Assembly (NCBI RefSeq): GCF_001425625.1 | Contig: NZ_LMCP01000046.1 | Span: 212,198 to 276,197, forward strand | DNA from: Mesorhizobium sp. Root102 | GTDB lineage: Bacteria > Pseudomonadota > Alphaproteobacteria > Rhizobiales > Rhizobiaceae | Length of the DNA stretch: 64,000 nucleotides | Direction: 5' to 3' | Part shown: in pieces, positions 45,777 through 55,181 of the stretch | How the letters are laid out: each line of letters opens with the position of its first letter | Position numbering within the stretch: the first letter of the stretch is position 1 | Position numbers and translations under genes: made by a program | The notes under the pieces: model-generated | Database searches by the model: none | What the model saw: only the letters and a program-made list of their open reading frames with translations | Told to the model about the DNA's origin: nothing

Positions 45777-46564
45777 AGTCGGGAAGGTTCTGGGCCTGGG
45801 TCGTCTTCATTCTAGGCGCGGCCTATTTCTTCATTCCGCTGCTCGCGACGGTCGAGTTCTCGCTGCGCATGCGGCGTGGCGTCCATTCCTTCGACGCCTA
45901 TCAGATTGTGCTGGGCGATCCGCGCTTCCAGGCGACCTTCCTGTATTCGGTGATTGCAGCCGTCTTCACCATCATTCTCGGCGTTCTGGTCGTGGTGCCC
46001 ACCGCCTACTGGATCCGGCTGCGCCTGCCGCAGTTGCGACCGATCGTTGAGTTCATCACGCTGCTGCCGCTGGTCATTCCAGCCATCGTCATCGTCTTTG
46101 GCTACATCAGGATGTACGGCTCGAACTCCCCGTTGCCGTTCCTGGGCAGCAACATGGGTGCGAATGCCTTGCTGGTGATCGGTTATGCAACGCTGGCGCT
46201 GCCTTACATGTATCGCGCCGTCGATACCGGTCTGCGCACCATCGATGTGCGCACCTTGACGGAGGCGGCGCAGATTCTGGGTGCCGGCTGGGGTACCATC
46301 ATTGGCCGAGTCATCCTGCCAAATGTGCTGATCGCGGTGCTGTCTGGCGCCTTCCTCACCTTTGCCATTGTCATCGGCGAATTCACTATGGCGAGCCTCC
46401 TCAACCGGCCGGCCTTCGGCCCCTATCTGCAAAACATCGGCGCTAATCGTGCCTATGAGCCAGCGGCCCTTGCCGTCATTGCCTTCGCCATCACCTGGGG
46501 CTGCATGTCGCTGATCCAGATCCTGTCCCGTTTCGCGCCGAAATCGGCGAACCGCCCGAACTGA
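45773..46564 (+). CDS. ABC importer permease, second subunit
   Basis: The 263-residue protein has six membrane segments and the loop TLTEAAQILGAGWGTIIGRVILPN with the EAA motif. It is PotC-like in length and motif. It starts within the stop codon of the first permease and is followed by the ATPase after 16 bases, so the two permeases form a heterodimer in one importer. Confidence 0.93.
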   Translation: MKSGRFWAWVVFILGAAYFFIPLLATVEFSLRMRRGVHSFDAYQIVLGDPRFQATFLYSVIAAVFTIILGVLVVVPTAYWIRLRLPQLRPIVEFITLLPLVIPAIVIVFGYIRMYGSNSPLPFLGSNMGANALLVIGYATLALPYMYRAVDTGLRTIDVRTLTEAAQILGAGWGTIIGRVILPNVLIAVLSGAFLTFAIVIGEFTMASLLNRPAFGPYLQNIGANRAYEPAALAVIAFAITWGCMSLIQILSRFAPKSANRPN

Positions 46565-46580
46565 GCGAAAGAACAACACC

Positions 46581-47645
46581 ATGGCCGACCCGTTCCTCTC
46601 CATCCAGCACGTTCGAAAATCCTTCGGCGCCACCACGGTCGTGGAGGATTTCAATCTCGACGTCGAGCGCGGCGAATTCGTCTCCTTCCTCGGCCCGTCC
46701 GGTTGCGGCAAGACCACCGTGCTGCGCATGGTGGCGGGCTTCGAGGAGCCGAGCGCGGGCACGATCGTCGTCGGTGGCAAGGACATTACGAGGCTGAAGC
46801 CCAACCAGCGCAATGTCGGCATGGTGTTCCAGGCCTATGCGCTGTTTCCGAACCTGACCGTGGCGCAGAACATCGGCTTCGGCCTGAAGGTCGCTGGCAT
46901 GTCCAGGGCGGATATCGATGCTCGTGTCGCCGAGATGCTTGGCATCATCAAGCTGCCGCAGATGGCGGATCGCTATCCCTATCAGCTCTCGGGCGGCCAG
47001 CAGCAGCGCATCGCGTTGGCCCGCGCGATCGCGCCGAAGCCGAAGCTGCTGCTGCTGGACGAGCCGCTGTCGGCGCTCGACGCCAAGGTGCGCGTGTCAC
47101 TGCGCGAGGAAATCCGCTCTATCCAGAAGAAGCTCGGCATCACCACGATCTTTGTCACGCACGACCAGGAAGAGGCGCTGTCGATCTCGGACCGTATCGC
47201 CGTCATGTATGGCGGTAAGGCCGAGCAGGTCGGCACGCCGTTCGAGATCTACAACCGCCCGGCAACCAAGTTCGTCGCCAATTTCGTCGGCACGCTGAAC
47301 GTGCTCGAAGGCACCGTCACCGATGCCGCGGCAGGCACGGTGCGGGTCAATTCAGAACAAGTCTCGCTCAAGGGCAAGCTCAACGGCTCCAAGTCGGGCG
47401 ACACGCTGTCACTGGCGTTGCGTCCGGAAGCGATTTCGCTCGGCCGCCAGCCCGGCCGCGACTCCAGCCTTTCCGGCGAAATCTCCGAAGTGCATTTCCT
47501 CGGCTCGGTCATCCGGGTTCGCGTCGGCATCGGCGGCAACACGGTCTCGCTCGACACCTTCAACAGCCCGGCGACCCCGCCCCCCGCGGTCGGTGAAAAG
47601 GCCGAGATATCGTTCTCGTCGAGCGACATGCTGGTGCTGCACTAG
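46581..47645 (+). CDS. ABC importer ATP-binding protein
   Basis: The 354-residue protein has Walker A GPSGCGKTT (about residues 37-45), Q-loop VFQAYALFPNLTV, signature LSGGQQQRIALARA, Walker B LLLLDEPLSALDAKVR and switch His in FVTHDQEEALS, followed by a TOBE-like C-terminal domain. It is of the PotA/AfuC type and completes the set with the two permeases and the binding protein upstream. Confidence 0.95.
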   Translation: MADPFLSIQHVRKSFGATTVVEDFNLDVERGEFVSFLGPSGCGKTTVLRMVAGFEEPSAGTIVVGGKDITRLKPNQRNVGMVFQAYALFPNLTVAQNIGFGLKVAGMSRADIDARVAEMLGIIKLPQMADRYPYQLSGGQQQRIALARAIAPKPKLLLLDEPLSALDAKVRVSLREEIRSIQKKLGITTIFVTHDQEEALSISDRIAVMYGGKAEQVGTPFEIYNRPATKFVANFVGTLNVLEGTVTDAAAGTVRVNSEQVSLKGKLNGSKSGDTLSLALRPEAISLGRQPGRDSSLSGEISEVHFLGSVIRVRVGIGGNTVSLDTFNSPATPPPAVGEKAEISFSSSDMLVLH

Positions 47646-47662
47646 GCTGCGACAGCGCTTGC

Positions 47663-48288
47663 CTAGGCGGGCGCGATGAACGGCTGCGAGACCGTTTGAA
47701 AGACAGGCAGTGCTTCCATCCGCTCAGCATGCGCGCAAAGCGCCGGGAAGTCCTTCAGCGAAACCAGCCCGGGATGCGCCTCGCCGATGAAGCGGAGCAC
47801 CGCGGTAACCGCGATGTCTGCGTGACCGAGGCGGTCACCGACCCAGTATGGTGTCGGCCTCTCCTGACGATCTGCCTCCAGCGCAGTCAGAACGGCTTCG
47901 ATTTGCGCACGGAAGCGCCTGATCCAGACGTCCGAGACTTTCTCGTGCAATCTCAATTCATAAAACAGGCTGACCGCCTTGTCGCCGAGCCCGGTCGCCA
48001 GGCCCGAGATCTTCAGCGCCTGATGGCGAGTCGGTTCGGTCGTCGGAAACATCCTTCGCTCGGCCGGAACGAGACCGTCCAGATAGTCGAGCATCAAATG
48101 GCTCTCGATCAGCACTTCGCCATTGTCGAGCACCGCGTCGGCACCCGCGTCAATGGATTGTAGGGCCGAATCTTGTCGGCATCGCCGAAGGCAGACCACG
48201 GCCGGTGCTCGAAGGAGATGCCGTACGAGGTCAGTCCAATGCCGACGCGACGAACGAAGGGCGAATCATATTGGCCAATCAGGATCAT
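47663..48288 (-). pseudogene. Glutathione S-transferase family protein with one frameshift
   Basis: The N-terminal thioredoxin-like part reads MILIGQYDSPFVRRVGI..., typical of GSTs, with the glutathione site residues in the SPFVRR segment, and continues in another frame as VLDNGEVLIESHLMLDYLDG (Glu-Ser motif) and an all-alpha C-terminal domain. A missing base at the CC at 48132-48133 separates the halves; adding one restores LTRVPTRVLDNG. The true gene is probably intact and about 208 residues. It converges with the ABC ATPase gene, only 17 bases apart. Confidence 0.8.
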
Positions 48289-48413
48289 ACCAGTCTTGTA
48301 CGGCAGGTGGCGGTTTGAGGCGTTCTGCCAGAGGGCTTGAGTTTGATGGCCAATCGACCGCATCCTGCAGGTATATTCGCGCCGGCAATCCCGTCTCACG
48401 GATCTAAAGCCCC

Positions 48414-49967
48414 ATGGCTCTTTTCGAACTCACCCTTGTCCTGCTTTTGACTGCCGTCGCGCTGACGGCGCTGTCGCGACGGCTGGAGATTCCCTATCCG
48501 TCGCTGCTGGCTTTGGCCGGGGTCGGGATTGCCTTCGTGCCTGGTGCGCCAATGATCGAGATCGATCCGGAACTGGCGCTTGCGCTGTTCATCGCGCCTG
48601 TGCTTCTCGACGCCGCCTATGACACCTCGTTGCGCGACCTGAAGCGCTACCGACTGTCGCTGGCACTGCTGGCGCTTGGCGCCGTTGTCTTCACCACCCT
48701 GGTGGTTGCGTTCGTCGGCTGGAAGATGGCCGGCCTGCCGATTGCGGCGGCGATCGCGCTCGGCGCCATCGTGGCACCTCCGGATGCGGTGGCGGCATCT
48801 GCTGTACTCGGACAATTCAAGGTGCCGCACCGCATCACCGCCATCCTGCAAGGCGAGAGCCTGCTCAACGATGGCACGGCACTGCTGATCTATCGGCTGG
48901 CGGTTTCGGCGGCGCTCGGCTCGATCATGCTCAGCAACGCCATTCCGACGATCTTGTTGTCAACCATAGGTAGCTTGGTTGCGGGTTATCTGCTTGGCCG
49001 CTTCTCGCTCATGACGCTCACCCGGATCGAGGATGCGGCGAGCAGCACGGTGGTGCAATTCGCCGGAACTTTCGGGGTCTGGATCCTGGCCGACAGGCTC
49101 GGCCTTTCGGCCATCATCACCATTGTCGTCTACGCCATGACCCTCGCGCGCAGGGCGCCGCGCCGCATGTCGGCGAGACGCCGCGTCAGCACCTATTCGG
49201 TCTGGGAGACGGCCGTCTTCGTGCTCAATGTGCTGGCTTTCGTGCTGATGGGCCTGCAGGCGCGCTCGATCATCGGCCGGCTCTCCGGAGAAGGGCAAGG
49301 CGAAGCCTTTCTCTTCGCGGCAACGGTGCTGGCCGTCGTCATCGTGGCGCGCCTCGTCTGGGTGGCGAGTTACGTTGCGATCATAAGATGGTTTGCCCGC
49401 TTCGGCAGCGAAGACAGAAGGCGAGATGTGCCGACGTTCGGCGGCGCCGTACTGGTCGGTTGGTGCGGCATGCGGGGGCTGGTGACGCTGGTGGTCGCCA
49501 TTGCCCTGCCAGCCAATTTTCCCGGCCGCGATCCGATTGTGCTTGCCGCCTTCGCGGTGGTTCTGGGCACCCTGGTGCTGCAAGGCATGAGCCTGAAACC
49601 TCTGCTGCGGATCCTCAACGTTGACCCGGACACGACAGTCGACCGCGAAGTAGCGCATGCGCGTGTCGCCATCATGCAGGCCGCGCTCGACGTACTGAGC
49701 CGCAAAACGTCAGCCGCGGCAGACGTTGTGCGCGAGCAGTATGAGGCTCAGCGCCTGGTCGCGGAAAACCCGGAGAACGCACAGGCGGCGACCGAATACG
49801 ACCGGCTGCGCCTTTATGCCATCAACCGCCAGCGCGACACGCTGGAGGAACTGCGCCGCAACGGTACGATCGGTGACGAAGCCTACCACCGGCTTGAAGA
49901 GGAAATCGACTGGTCGGAACTGGCGGCATCGCCGGCGGGAAGTTTCCAGCCACTGACGACCACCTGA
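48414..49967 (+). CDS. CPA1-type Na+(K+)/H+ antiporter
   Basis: The 517-residue protein has about 12 membrane helices and the CPA1 family motifs IVAPPDAVAA and GESLLNDGTALLIY, with conserved aspartates at the ion site, followed by a cytoplasmic C-terminal tail from about residue 410 that is rich in charged residues. These antiporters exchange Na+ or K+ for H+. It is a standalone gene, with its nearest neighbours on unrelated functions. Confidence 0.93.
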   Translation: MALFELTLVLLLTAVALTALSRRLEIPYPSLLALAGVGIAFVPGAPMIEIDPELALALFIAPVLLDAAYDTSLRDLKRYRLSLALLALGAVVFTTLVVAFVGWKMAGLPIAAAIALGAIVAPPDAVAASAVLGQFKVPHRITAILQGESLLNDGTALLIYRLAVSAALGSIMLSNAIPTILLSTIGSLVAGYLLGRFSLMTLTRIEDAASSTVVQFAGTFGVWILADRLGLSAIITIVVYAMTLARRAPRRMSARRRVSTYSVWETAVFVLNVLAFVLMGLQARSIIGRLSGEGQGEAFLFAATVLAVVIVARLVWVASYVAIIRWFARFGSEDRRRDVPTFGGAVLVGWCGMRGLVTLVVAIALPANFPGRDPIVLAAFAVVLGTLVLQGMSLKPLLRILNVDPDTTVDREVAHARVAIMQAALDVLSRKTSAAADVVREQYEAQRLVAENPENAQAATEYDRLRLYAINRQRDTLEELRRNGTIGDEAYHRLEEEIDWSELAASPAGSFQPLTTT

Positions 49968-50055
49968 CCGCTGGCCCAGCCCCGTCGCTCGCTCGGCACA
50001 TTGCAACGCTACTGCCGAACGGCTACTGCCATCACGAAATTGAGCCGGATAAGCA

Positions 50056-50958
50056 ATGAAGCTGGTCAGCTACAACATCCAGTACGGGTTCGGCGGCGAC
50101 GGCCGCTATGATCTTTCGCGCGCCGCGCGCATCGTTGCCGGCGCCGATATCATCGCCTTGCAGGAGGTCGAGCGGCACTGGCAGCGCAGCAATCACGACG
50201 ACCAGCCGGAGCTGCTTTCTCGCCTGCTGCCGGACTATCACTGGGTCTATGGCCCGGCCTTCGACATGGATGCCAGCGAGCGGCGCGACGGCCGTCTGTT
50301 CAACCGGCGTCGCCAGTTCGGAACCATGGTGCTGTCGAAACTGCCGATCGTCTGGTCGCGGCTGCATGCGCTGCCGATGCGCCGTACGCTGCGGCCGCTC
50401 AATACGCGCAATGCGGCACTCGAATGCATGATCCGCACGCCGTCCGGCTCGGTGCGCGTGTTGTCGCTGCATCTCGCTCATATCGCGGCCGAGGAGCGGC
50501 TGGAGCAGATCGACTATCTCATGGCCGAGCATCGCCGGGCGCCATCCGATGGCGGACCGTGGAGCGGCGTCGACGACGAGCCCACGCGCAACTGGACCAG
50601 CGGCGAAGCCGAGCCGGAAAACCCGCTGGCGGCGATCTGGATGGGTGATTTCAACATGGAGCCGGGCAGCGCCGAATATCGCCGCATCGTCGGCAACACA
50701 CCCTACCATCGCGGGGCTGCTTATCTCGACGGCTTTGTCGACGCCGCCGCTGTCGCCAGCGAGCCGGCTCAGGATTTCCACACCCATGTGAAGACCATCG
50801 ACGGCAAGGTGGCAAAACGCCGGCTCGATCATTGCTTCGTCGGTGGCGTGTTTGCCGGGCGCGTGCGCTCGATCAGTGCCGACATCGGCGAGATTGCGTC
50901 GGATCATTTCCCGCTGCGGGTCGATATCGATCTCGAAACGCCCGGCATCGCCCCATGA
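50056..50958 (+). CDS. Endonuclease/exonuclease/phosphatase family hydrolase
   Basis: The 300-residue protein shows the EEP-fold motifs MKLVSYNIQYG, IIALQEVERH (catalytic Glu), LSLHLAHI, WMGDFNMEPGSAEY and RLDHCF with a final SDHFPL. These metal-dependent enzymes cleave phosphodiesters in lipids, nucleic acids or small molecules; no signal peptide is seen, so it acts in the cytoplasm. It precedes an EamA transporter gene by 7 bases and is probably cotranscribed with it. Confidence 0.92.
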   Translation: MKLVSYNIQYGFGGDGRYDLSRAARIVAGADIIALQEVERHWQRSNHDDQPELLSRLLPDYHWVYGPAFDMDASERRDGRLFNRRRQFGTMVLSKLPIVWSRLHALPMRRTLRPLNTRNAALECMIRTPSGSVRVLSLHLAHIAAEERLEQIDYLMAEHRRAPSDGGPWSGVDDEPTRNWTSGEAEPENPLAAIWMGDFNMEPGSAEYRRIVGNTPYHRGAAYLDGFVDAAAVASEPAQDFHTHVKTIDGKVAKRRLDHCFVGGVFAGRVRSISADIGEIASDHFPLRVDIDLETPGIAP

Positions 50959-50965
50959 GCCGCGC

Positions 50966-51811
50966 ATGACACTTTTCGTCTTCTTCGCAGTGCTTGCCGC
51001 CGCCGCCATGCACGCGATCTGGAACGCGCTGGTCAAGGTCCATCTCGACCGCTTCCTGTCGATCACGCTGATGACGCTCGGCATGGGTGCCGCAGCACTC
51101 GTGGTGCTGCCCTTCGTCGAAGTGCCGAGGGCGGAGGTGTGGCCCTACATTATCGCCTCCGTCTTTTTCCACATGGGCTACCGGACCTTCCTCATAGGCG
51201 CCTACAAGGCCGGCGATTTCGCCCAGACCTATCCGCTGGCGCGCGGCACCGCACCGCTGCTGGCGGCCTTTGGCGGCATGTTCGTCGTTGCCGAGATTCC
51301 CGGCCCATTCGCCATTCTCGGCATCTTTTTGTTGTCGGCCGGGACACTGGTGATGTCATTTCGCGGTGGCGCGCATCTGGAGAAACTCAATCTGCGTGCG
51401 GTCGGCTTTGCGCTGGGCACCTCGATCTTCATCGCCAGCTACACGCTGTCCGACGGCAGCGGTGCGCGGCTGGCGGCAACGGCGCAGAGCTATGCTGCCT
51501 GGCTGTTCATCTGCGACGCCTTTGGCGCGCTGGCGCTGTGCCTCATCTTCCGCGGACCCAAGGCGCTTCCCGTTCTGGCGCGCGACTGGAAGGCCGGGCT
51601 GTTCACCGGCGTGCTCAGCGGTGCGGCCTACTGGATCGTGATGTGGGCGATGACCAAGGCGCCGATCGCCTCGGTGGCGTCGCTGCGCGAAACCTCGATC
51701 CTGTTTGCCATGATGATCTCGGTGTTCGCGCTCGGCGAGAAGATGACGGGCTGGCGCGGTGCCGCCGCGCTCAGCATCGTTGCGGGTGTCGTCGCGCTCA
51801 GACTCGGCTGA
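50966..51811 (+). CDS. EamA-family (DMT) transporter
   Basis: The 281-residue protein has ten hydrophobic segments in two EamA repeats, starting LFVFFAVLAAAAMHAIWNALVK. These carriers export or import small metabolites. ATG at 50966 gives the correct N-terminus and follows the hydrolase stop by 7 bases. The substrate is not evident. Confidence 0.9.
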   Translation: MTLFVFFAVLAAAAMHAIWNALVKVHLDRFLSITLMTLGMGAAALVVLPFVEVPRAEVWPYIIASVFFHMGYRTFLIGAYKAGDFAQTYPLARGTAPLLAAFGGMFVVAEIPGPFAILGIFLLSAGTLVMSFRGGAHLEKLNLRAVGFALGTSIFIASYTLSDGSGARLAATAQSYAAWLFICDAFGALALCLIFRGPKALPVLARDWKAGLFTGVLSGAAYWIVMWAMTKAPIASVASLRETSILFAMMISVFALGEKMTGWRGAAALSIVAGVVALRLG

Positions 51812-51823
51812 CCTGGGCCTAAC

Positions 51824-51907
51824 TCTTTGTTTTGACGCAATTCCCAAGGGAAAGCGCTATGCGCTTTTCCCGGGAAAACCGTTTCACACTTTTCCTGGAA
51901 TTGCTCT
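51824..51907. repeat. Palindromic intergenic repeat, copy 2
   Basis: This copy lies between the convergent EamA and MFS genes. It begins TTTGTTTTGACG and is bounded by GCAATTCC (51837-51844) and GGAATTGC (51897-51904), matching copy 1 at 3113-3174. Its centre contains an extra inverted repeat, AAGCGC-TAT-GCGCTT. As it separates convergent genes, it might act as a bidirectional terminator. Confidence 0.8.
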
Positions 51908-53123
51908 AATTGAGCACCGTCATCAGTTGGCCACGTCGTTCCGGACTGAAGCGGATGACGACGATGATGCAGACGGCGACCACGCCGGCAAACAGCGCCA
52001 GCGCATAGCTATAGCTGCCTCCGGCGCTTTCTGCGATTCCTGCCTGATAGGGGCCGCCATAGGATGCCGCGAGATTGCCGGCCTGATAGATGAAGCCGGG
52101 CAAGGTTGCCCGCACCGCGCCGGGCGAAAGCTCGTTGAGGTGCACCGGGATGACACCCCATGCGCCCTGGACCGCGACCTGCATGATGAAGGCGCCGACG
52201 GCGAGCATGAACGGCGTGGTCGAGTAGGCCCACAGCGGAATAGACGGCAGGGCGATCAGGCACGCCAGTGTGATGGCGTTGACGCGGCCGATCTTCTCGG
52301 ACAGCGCGCCGAATGCCAGGCCACCGACGATGGCGCCGATGTTGGCAACGATCGTGATCCAGCTCACCGTATGCGGATCGAAGCCGTGTTGCTTCTTCAG
52401 GAAGGTCGGGTAGAGGTCCTGCGTGCCATGGCTGAAGAAATTGAAGAACATCATCAGCACGACGGCATAGAGTGCGACGCCCCAGTGTTTCTGCAGCGTT
52501 TCCCACATGCCGGGTCGGGCCTGTTTCTGCGCTTCGACGAAGGCCGGCGATTCCGGCACGTGCGAGCGGATGAACAGGACAATCAGGGCAGGCACGAAGC
52601 TGAGCAGGAACATTGCACGCCAGCCGATCGTGTAGCCGCCGATCGTCTGCTGATAGAGCAGGCCGTAGACCACCGCCGCCAGCAGATAACCGGCCGGATA
52701 GCCGCACTGCAGGATACCCGAAACCACACCGCGCGCGCTGGGCGGGATGGATTCCATGGCCAGCGAACTGCCAAGCCCCCATTCGCCGCCCATGGCGATG
52801 CCGAACAGAGCGCGCAGCGCAAGAAAGATACCGAGATTGGGTGAGAAGGCGGCCAGCGCGCCGATCACCGAGTAGCTGACGATGTTGAGCATCAGGATGG
52901 GCTTGCGCCCATATTTGTCGGCAAGCATGCCGAAGAAGAACGCGCCGATGAAGCGTGTAGCCAAGGTCAGGAACAGTGCCTTGGAGACTGCGGGCACGTC
53001 AGCGTGGAATTCGGTCGCGATATCGGTGAGCAGGAATGTCAGAAGGAAGAAATCAAATGCGTCCAGCGTCCAGCCCAGGAACGAGGCCAGGACGGTCTTC
53101 TTCTGCTGCGAATTGAGGTTCAA
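51906..53123 (-). CDS. MFS transporter, metabolite:H+ symporter type
   Basis: The 405-residue protein has twelve membrane segments and MFS motifs GMLADKYGRKPILM (motif A) and FGIAMGGEWGLGSSLAME, which resembles the sialate/shikimate/benzoate carriers. The start is a TTG at 53123, with AGGAGG six bases before it; the longer frame upstream has no better signal. The stop codon overlaps the repeat copy 2. The substrate cannot be inferred. Confidence 0.9.
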   Translation of the reverse strand: MNLNSQQKKTVLASFLGWTLDAFDFFLLTFLLTDIATEFHADVPAVSKALFLTLATRFIGAFFFGMLADKYGRKPILMLNIVSYSVIGALAAFSPNLGIFLALRALFGIAMGGEWGLGSSLAMESIPPSARGVVSGILQCGYPAGYLLAAVVYGLLYQQTIGGYTIGWRAMFLLSFVPALIVLFIRSHVPESPAFVEAQKQARPGMWETLQKHWGVALYAVVLMMFFNFFSHGTQDLYPTFLKKQHGFDPHTVSWITIVANIGAIVGGLAFGALSEKIGRVNAITLACLIALPSIPLWAYSTTPFMLAVGAFIMQVAVQGAWGVIPVHLNELSPGAVRATLPGFIYQAGNLAASYGGPYQAGIAESAGGSYSYALALFAGVVAVCIIVVIRFSPERRGQLMTVLN

Positions 53124-53205
53124 GACCTTCCTCCTTTGCCATCCCCCGGGCAACGATATGTCGCCCGGTTGGCTAAAGAGAACAGCTCTCAGCCGGCTCC
53201 AGCGG

Positions 53206-53523
53206 TCACTTTTTCGTAAGGTCGAGATCGAACACCATCAGTCCGTCCGTGCCGCCTTCGAGAGCCGCAACCAGCCGCGCGCCAGCACGCTGATGCGCCT
53301 CGTGCACCAGATAGGCGTCGCGCGCGGCGGCATCGCGGAAATCGATGGTGAAGCCGTGGCTGAAGCCGCGTGCGAACGGCTCCGGACTGACATTGGCGCT
53401 GAACTGGACCGTGTCCATGCCGTCGACTACCTGTCGCAGCGCCTCGAGGTCGGCGTGGATCGCCTTGCGTTCGCCGTCGCCGACATCATTGCGGAATTTG
53501 ACGAAAACACAGTGCCTGATCAT
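53206..53523 (-). CDS. Dabb-domain (stress-responsive alpha/beta barrel) protein
   Basis: The 105-residue protein has the dimeric ferredoxin-like Dabb fold: MIRHCVFVKFRNDV at the start, GFSHGFTIDFRDAAARDAYLVHEAHQ in the middle, and VFDLDL at the end. Members are small stress or metabolic proteins, some with cyclase-like activity. AGGAG precedes the ATG. It is the last gene of the minus-strand GMC/ABC operon, 17 bases after the GMC dehydrogenase stop. Confidence 0.88.
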   Translation of the reverse strand: MIRHCVFVKFRNDVGDGERKAIHADLEALRQVVDGMDTVQFSANVSPEPFARGFSHGFTIDFRDAAARDAYLVHEAHQRAGARLVAALEGGTDGLMVFDLDLTKK

Positions 53524-53540
53524 TTCTTGCTCCTGAATGC

Positions 53541-55169
53541 CTAAGCCGCCCGGTTTCCGGAAAACACCGCCGGTGGCAGCGGCTCGCGGCCGAGCACCAG
53601 GTCGGCGCCCTTTTCACCGACCATGATGGTCGGCGCATTGGTGTTGGAGGAGGGCACGCGCGGCATCACCGAGGCGTCGCAGACCCGCAGGCCCTCAATG
53701 CCGCGCAGCCGCAGGTCCGGCGTCACGACAGCCATGTCGTCATGGCCCATGCGGCAAGTGCCGACCGGGTGGTGGTCGGTCTTGGAACTGCGGCAGGCAT
53801 AGTCGAACAGTTCGTCGTCGCTGGCGAGTGACGGGCCGGGCAGCACCTCGCGCAGCACGTAAGGGGCAAGCGCCTTCTGCCGCATGATCTCGCGCGCCAG
53901 CCGCAGCCCCTTGATCGACATGGCGCGGTCATAGGGATCGGACCAGTAGTTCGGATCGATCAGCGGGTGGTCGGCCGGGTCGGCACTCTTCAGCCGCACC
54001 GTGCCGCGCGAGCGCGGCCGCAGGAAGGCCGAGTTCAGGGTGACGCCAGGGTTCTTCAGCTTCTCGACGCCGGCCTCGATGCCGGAGCCCAGACCGAGAT
54101 GGAACTGGATGTCGGGCGAGGCGGCGGTCGGGTCGGCGTACCAGAAGCCGCCGGTCTCGAACAGGCTGGAGGCCACCGGCCCTTTCTTCAGCAGCATATA
54201 TTGCAGGCCGGCCCAGGCCGTGCGGTGCAGCTTGGCGTAGTTGTCGTAGGTGTGATCGCCTGTGCATTCGGCGATGACGAACAGGTCGAGATGGTCCTGC
54301 ATGTTGGAGCCGACGCCGGGCAGATCATGCACCGGTGTGACGCCGACCGCCTTCAGGTGATCGGCCGGGCCGATGCCCGACTGCATCAAGAGCTTCGGGG
54401 AGCCGATGGCGCCTGACGAGACGATCACCTCGCGCTCGGCACGCAGGATTTTCTTCTTGCCGCCTGGCCTGTCGACCACCTCGACGCCGATGGCGCGGCC
54501 CTTCTCGACGACGATGCGGGTGACCAGCACATCGGTTCGGACGGTCAGGTTCTTGCGGGCGCGGATCGGCCTGAGATAGGCCACCGAAGCGGAGGAACGG
54601 CGGGCGTCCCTCTGGGTCAACTGGTAATAGCCGACGCCTTCCTGGCTGGCGCCGTTGAAGTCCGGATTGAAGGGGATGCCCATCTCCTGGCCGGCACGAA
54701 AATAGGCCTCGCAGATCGGCAGCGGCGAAATCGGGTTCGACACGCCGAGGGGGCCCTGGTCGCCGTGGAAATCGTTGGCGTAGCGCTGGTTGTTCTCGGC
54801 GCGTTTGAAGTAAGGCAGCACGTCGCGATAGCCCCAGCCGGCAAGGCCTTCTTCCTTCTCCCAGGCGTCGTAGTCGCGGGCATTGCCGCGCGTGTAGATC
54901 TGGGCGTTGATGGAGGAGCCGCCGCCGACCACCTTGGCCTGCGTGTACCAGAAGATGCGGTCCTTCATGTGCTTCTGCGGCACAGTCGACCAACCCCACG
55001 AGGCGATACCCTTGGTCATCTTGGCAAAGCCCGCCGGCATGTGGATGTAGGGATGCCAGTCCTTGCCGCCGGCCTCCAGCAGCAGGACCGAATTTGCCGG
55101 ATCCTCGCTCAACCGGTTGGCCAGAACGCAGCCGGCCGGACCGGCGCCCACGATGATGTAGTCGGTCAT
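53541..55169 (-). CDS. GMC oxidoreductase, choline/alcohol dehydrogenase-like
   Basis: The 542-residue flavoprotein has the ADP-binding motif DYIIVGAGPAGCVLANRLSE, the GGSSINAQIYTRG GMC signature 1, GAIGSPKLLMQSGIG signature 2 and the C-terminal catalytic His in HPVGTCRMG. The family oxidises alcohols (choline, glucose, long-chain or polyol alcohols). No betaine-aldehyde dehydrogenase or bet regulator is adjacent, so choline is only one possibility. ATG at 55169 is used; a GTG at 55181 is also in frame. Confidence 0.93.
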   Translation of the reverse strand: MTDYIIVGAGPAGCVLANRLSEDPANSVLLLEAGGKDWHPYIHMPAGFAKMTKGIASWGWSTVPQKHMKDRIFWYTQAKVVGGGSSINAQIYTRGNARDYDAWEKEEGLAGWGYRDVLPYFKRAENNQRYANDFHGDQGPLGVSNPISPLPICEAYFRAGQEMGIPFNPDFNGASQEGVGYYQLTQRDARRSSASVAYLRPIRARKNLTVRTDVLVTRIVVEKGRAIGVEVVDRPGGKKKILRAEREVIVSSGAIGSPKLLMQSGIGPADHLKAVGVTPVHDLPGVGSNMQDHLDLFVIAECTGDHTYDNYAKLHRTAWAGLQYMLLKKGPVASSLFETGGFWYADPTAASPDIQFHLGLGSGIEAGVEKLKNPGVTLNSAFLRPRSRGTVRLKSADPADHPLIDPNYWSDPYDRAMSIKGLRLAREIMRQKALAPYVLREVLPGPSLASDDELFDYACRSSKTDHHPVGTCRMGHDDMAVVTPDLRLRGIEGLRVCDASVMPRVPSSNTNAPTIMVGEKGADLVLGREPLPPAVFSGNRAA

Positions 55170-55181
55170 GACACTGTCCAC

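Noticed and set aside
53541..55169. betA of an osmoprotectant betaine operon
   Set aside because: There is no betB or betI beside it, and it belongs to an operon with a sugar importer and a second GMC enzyme, so choline specificity is unproven.
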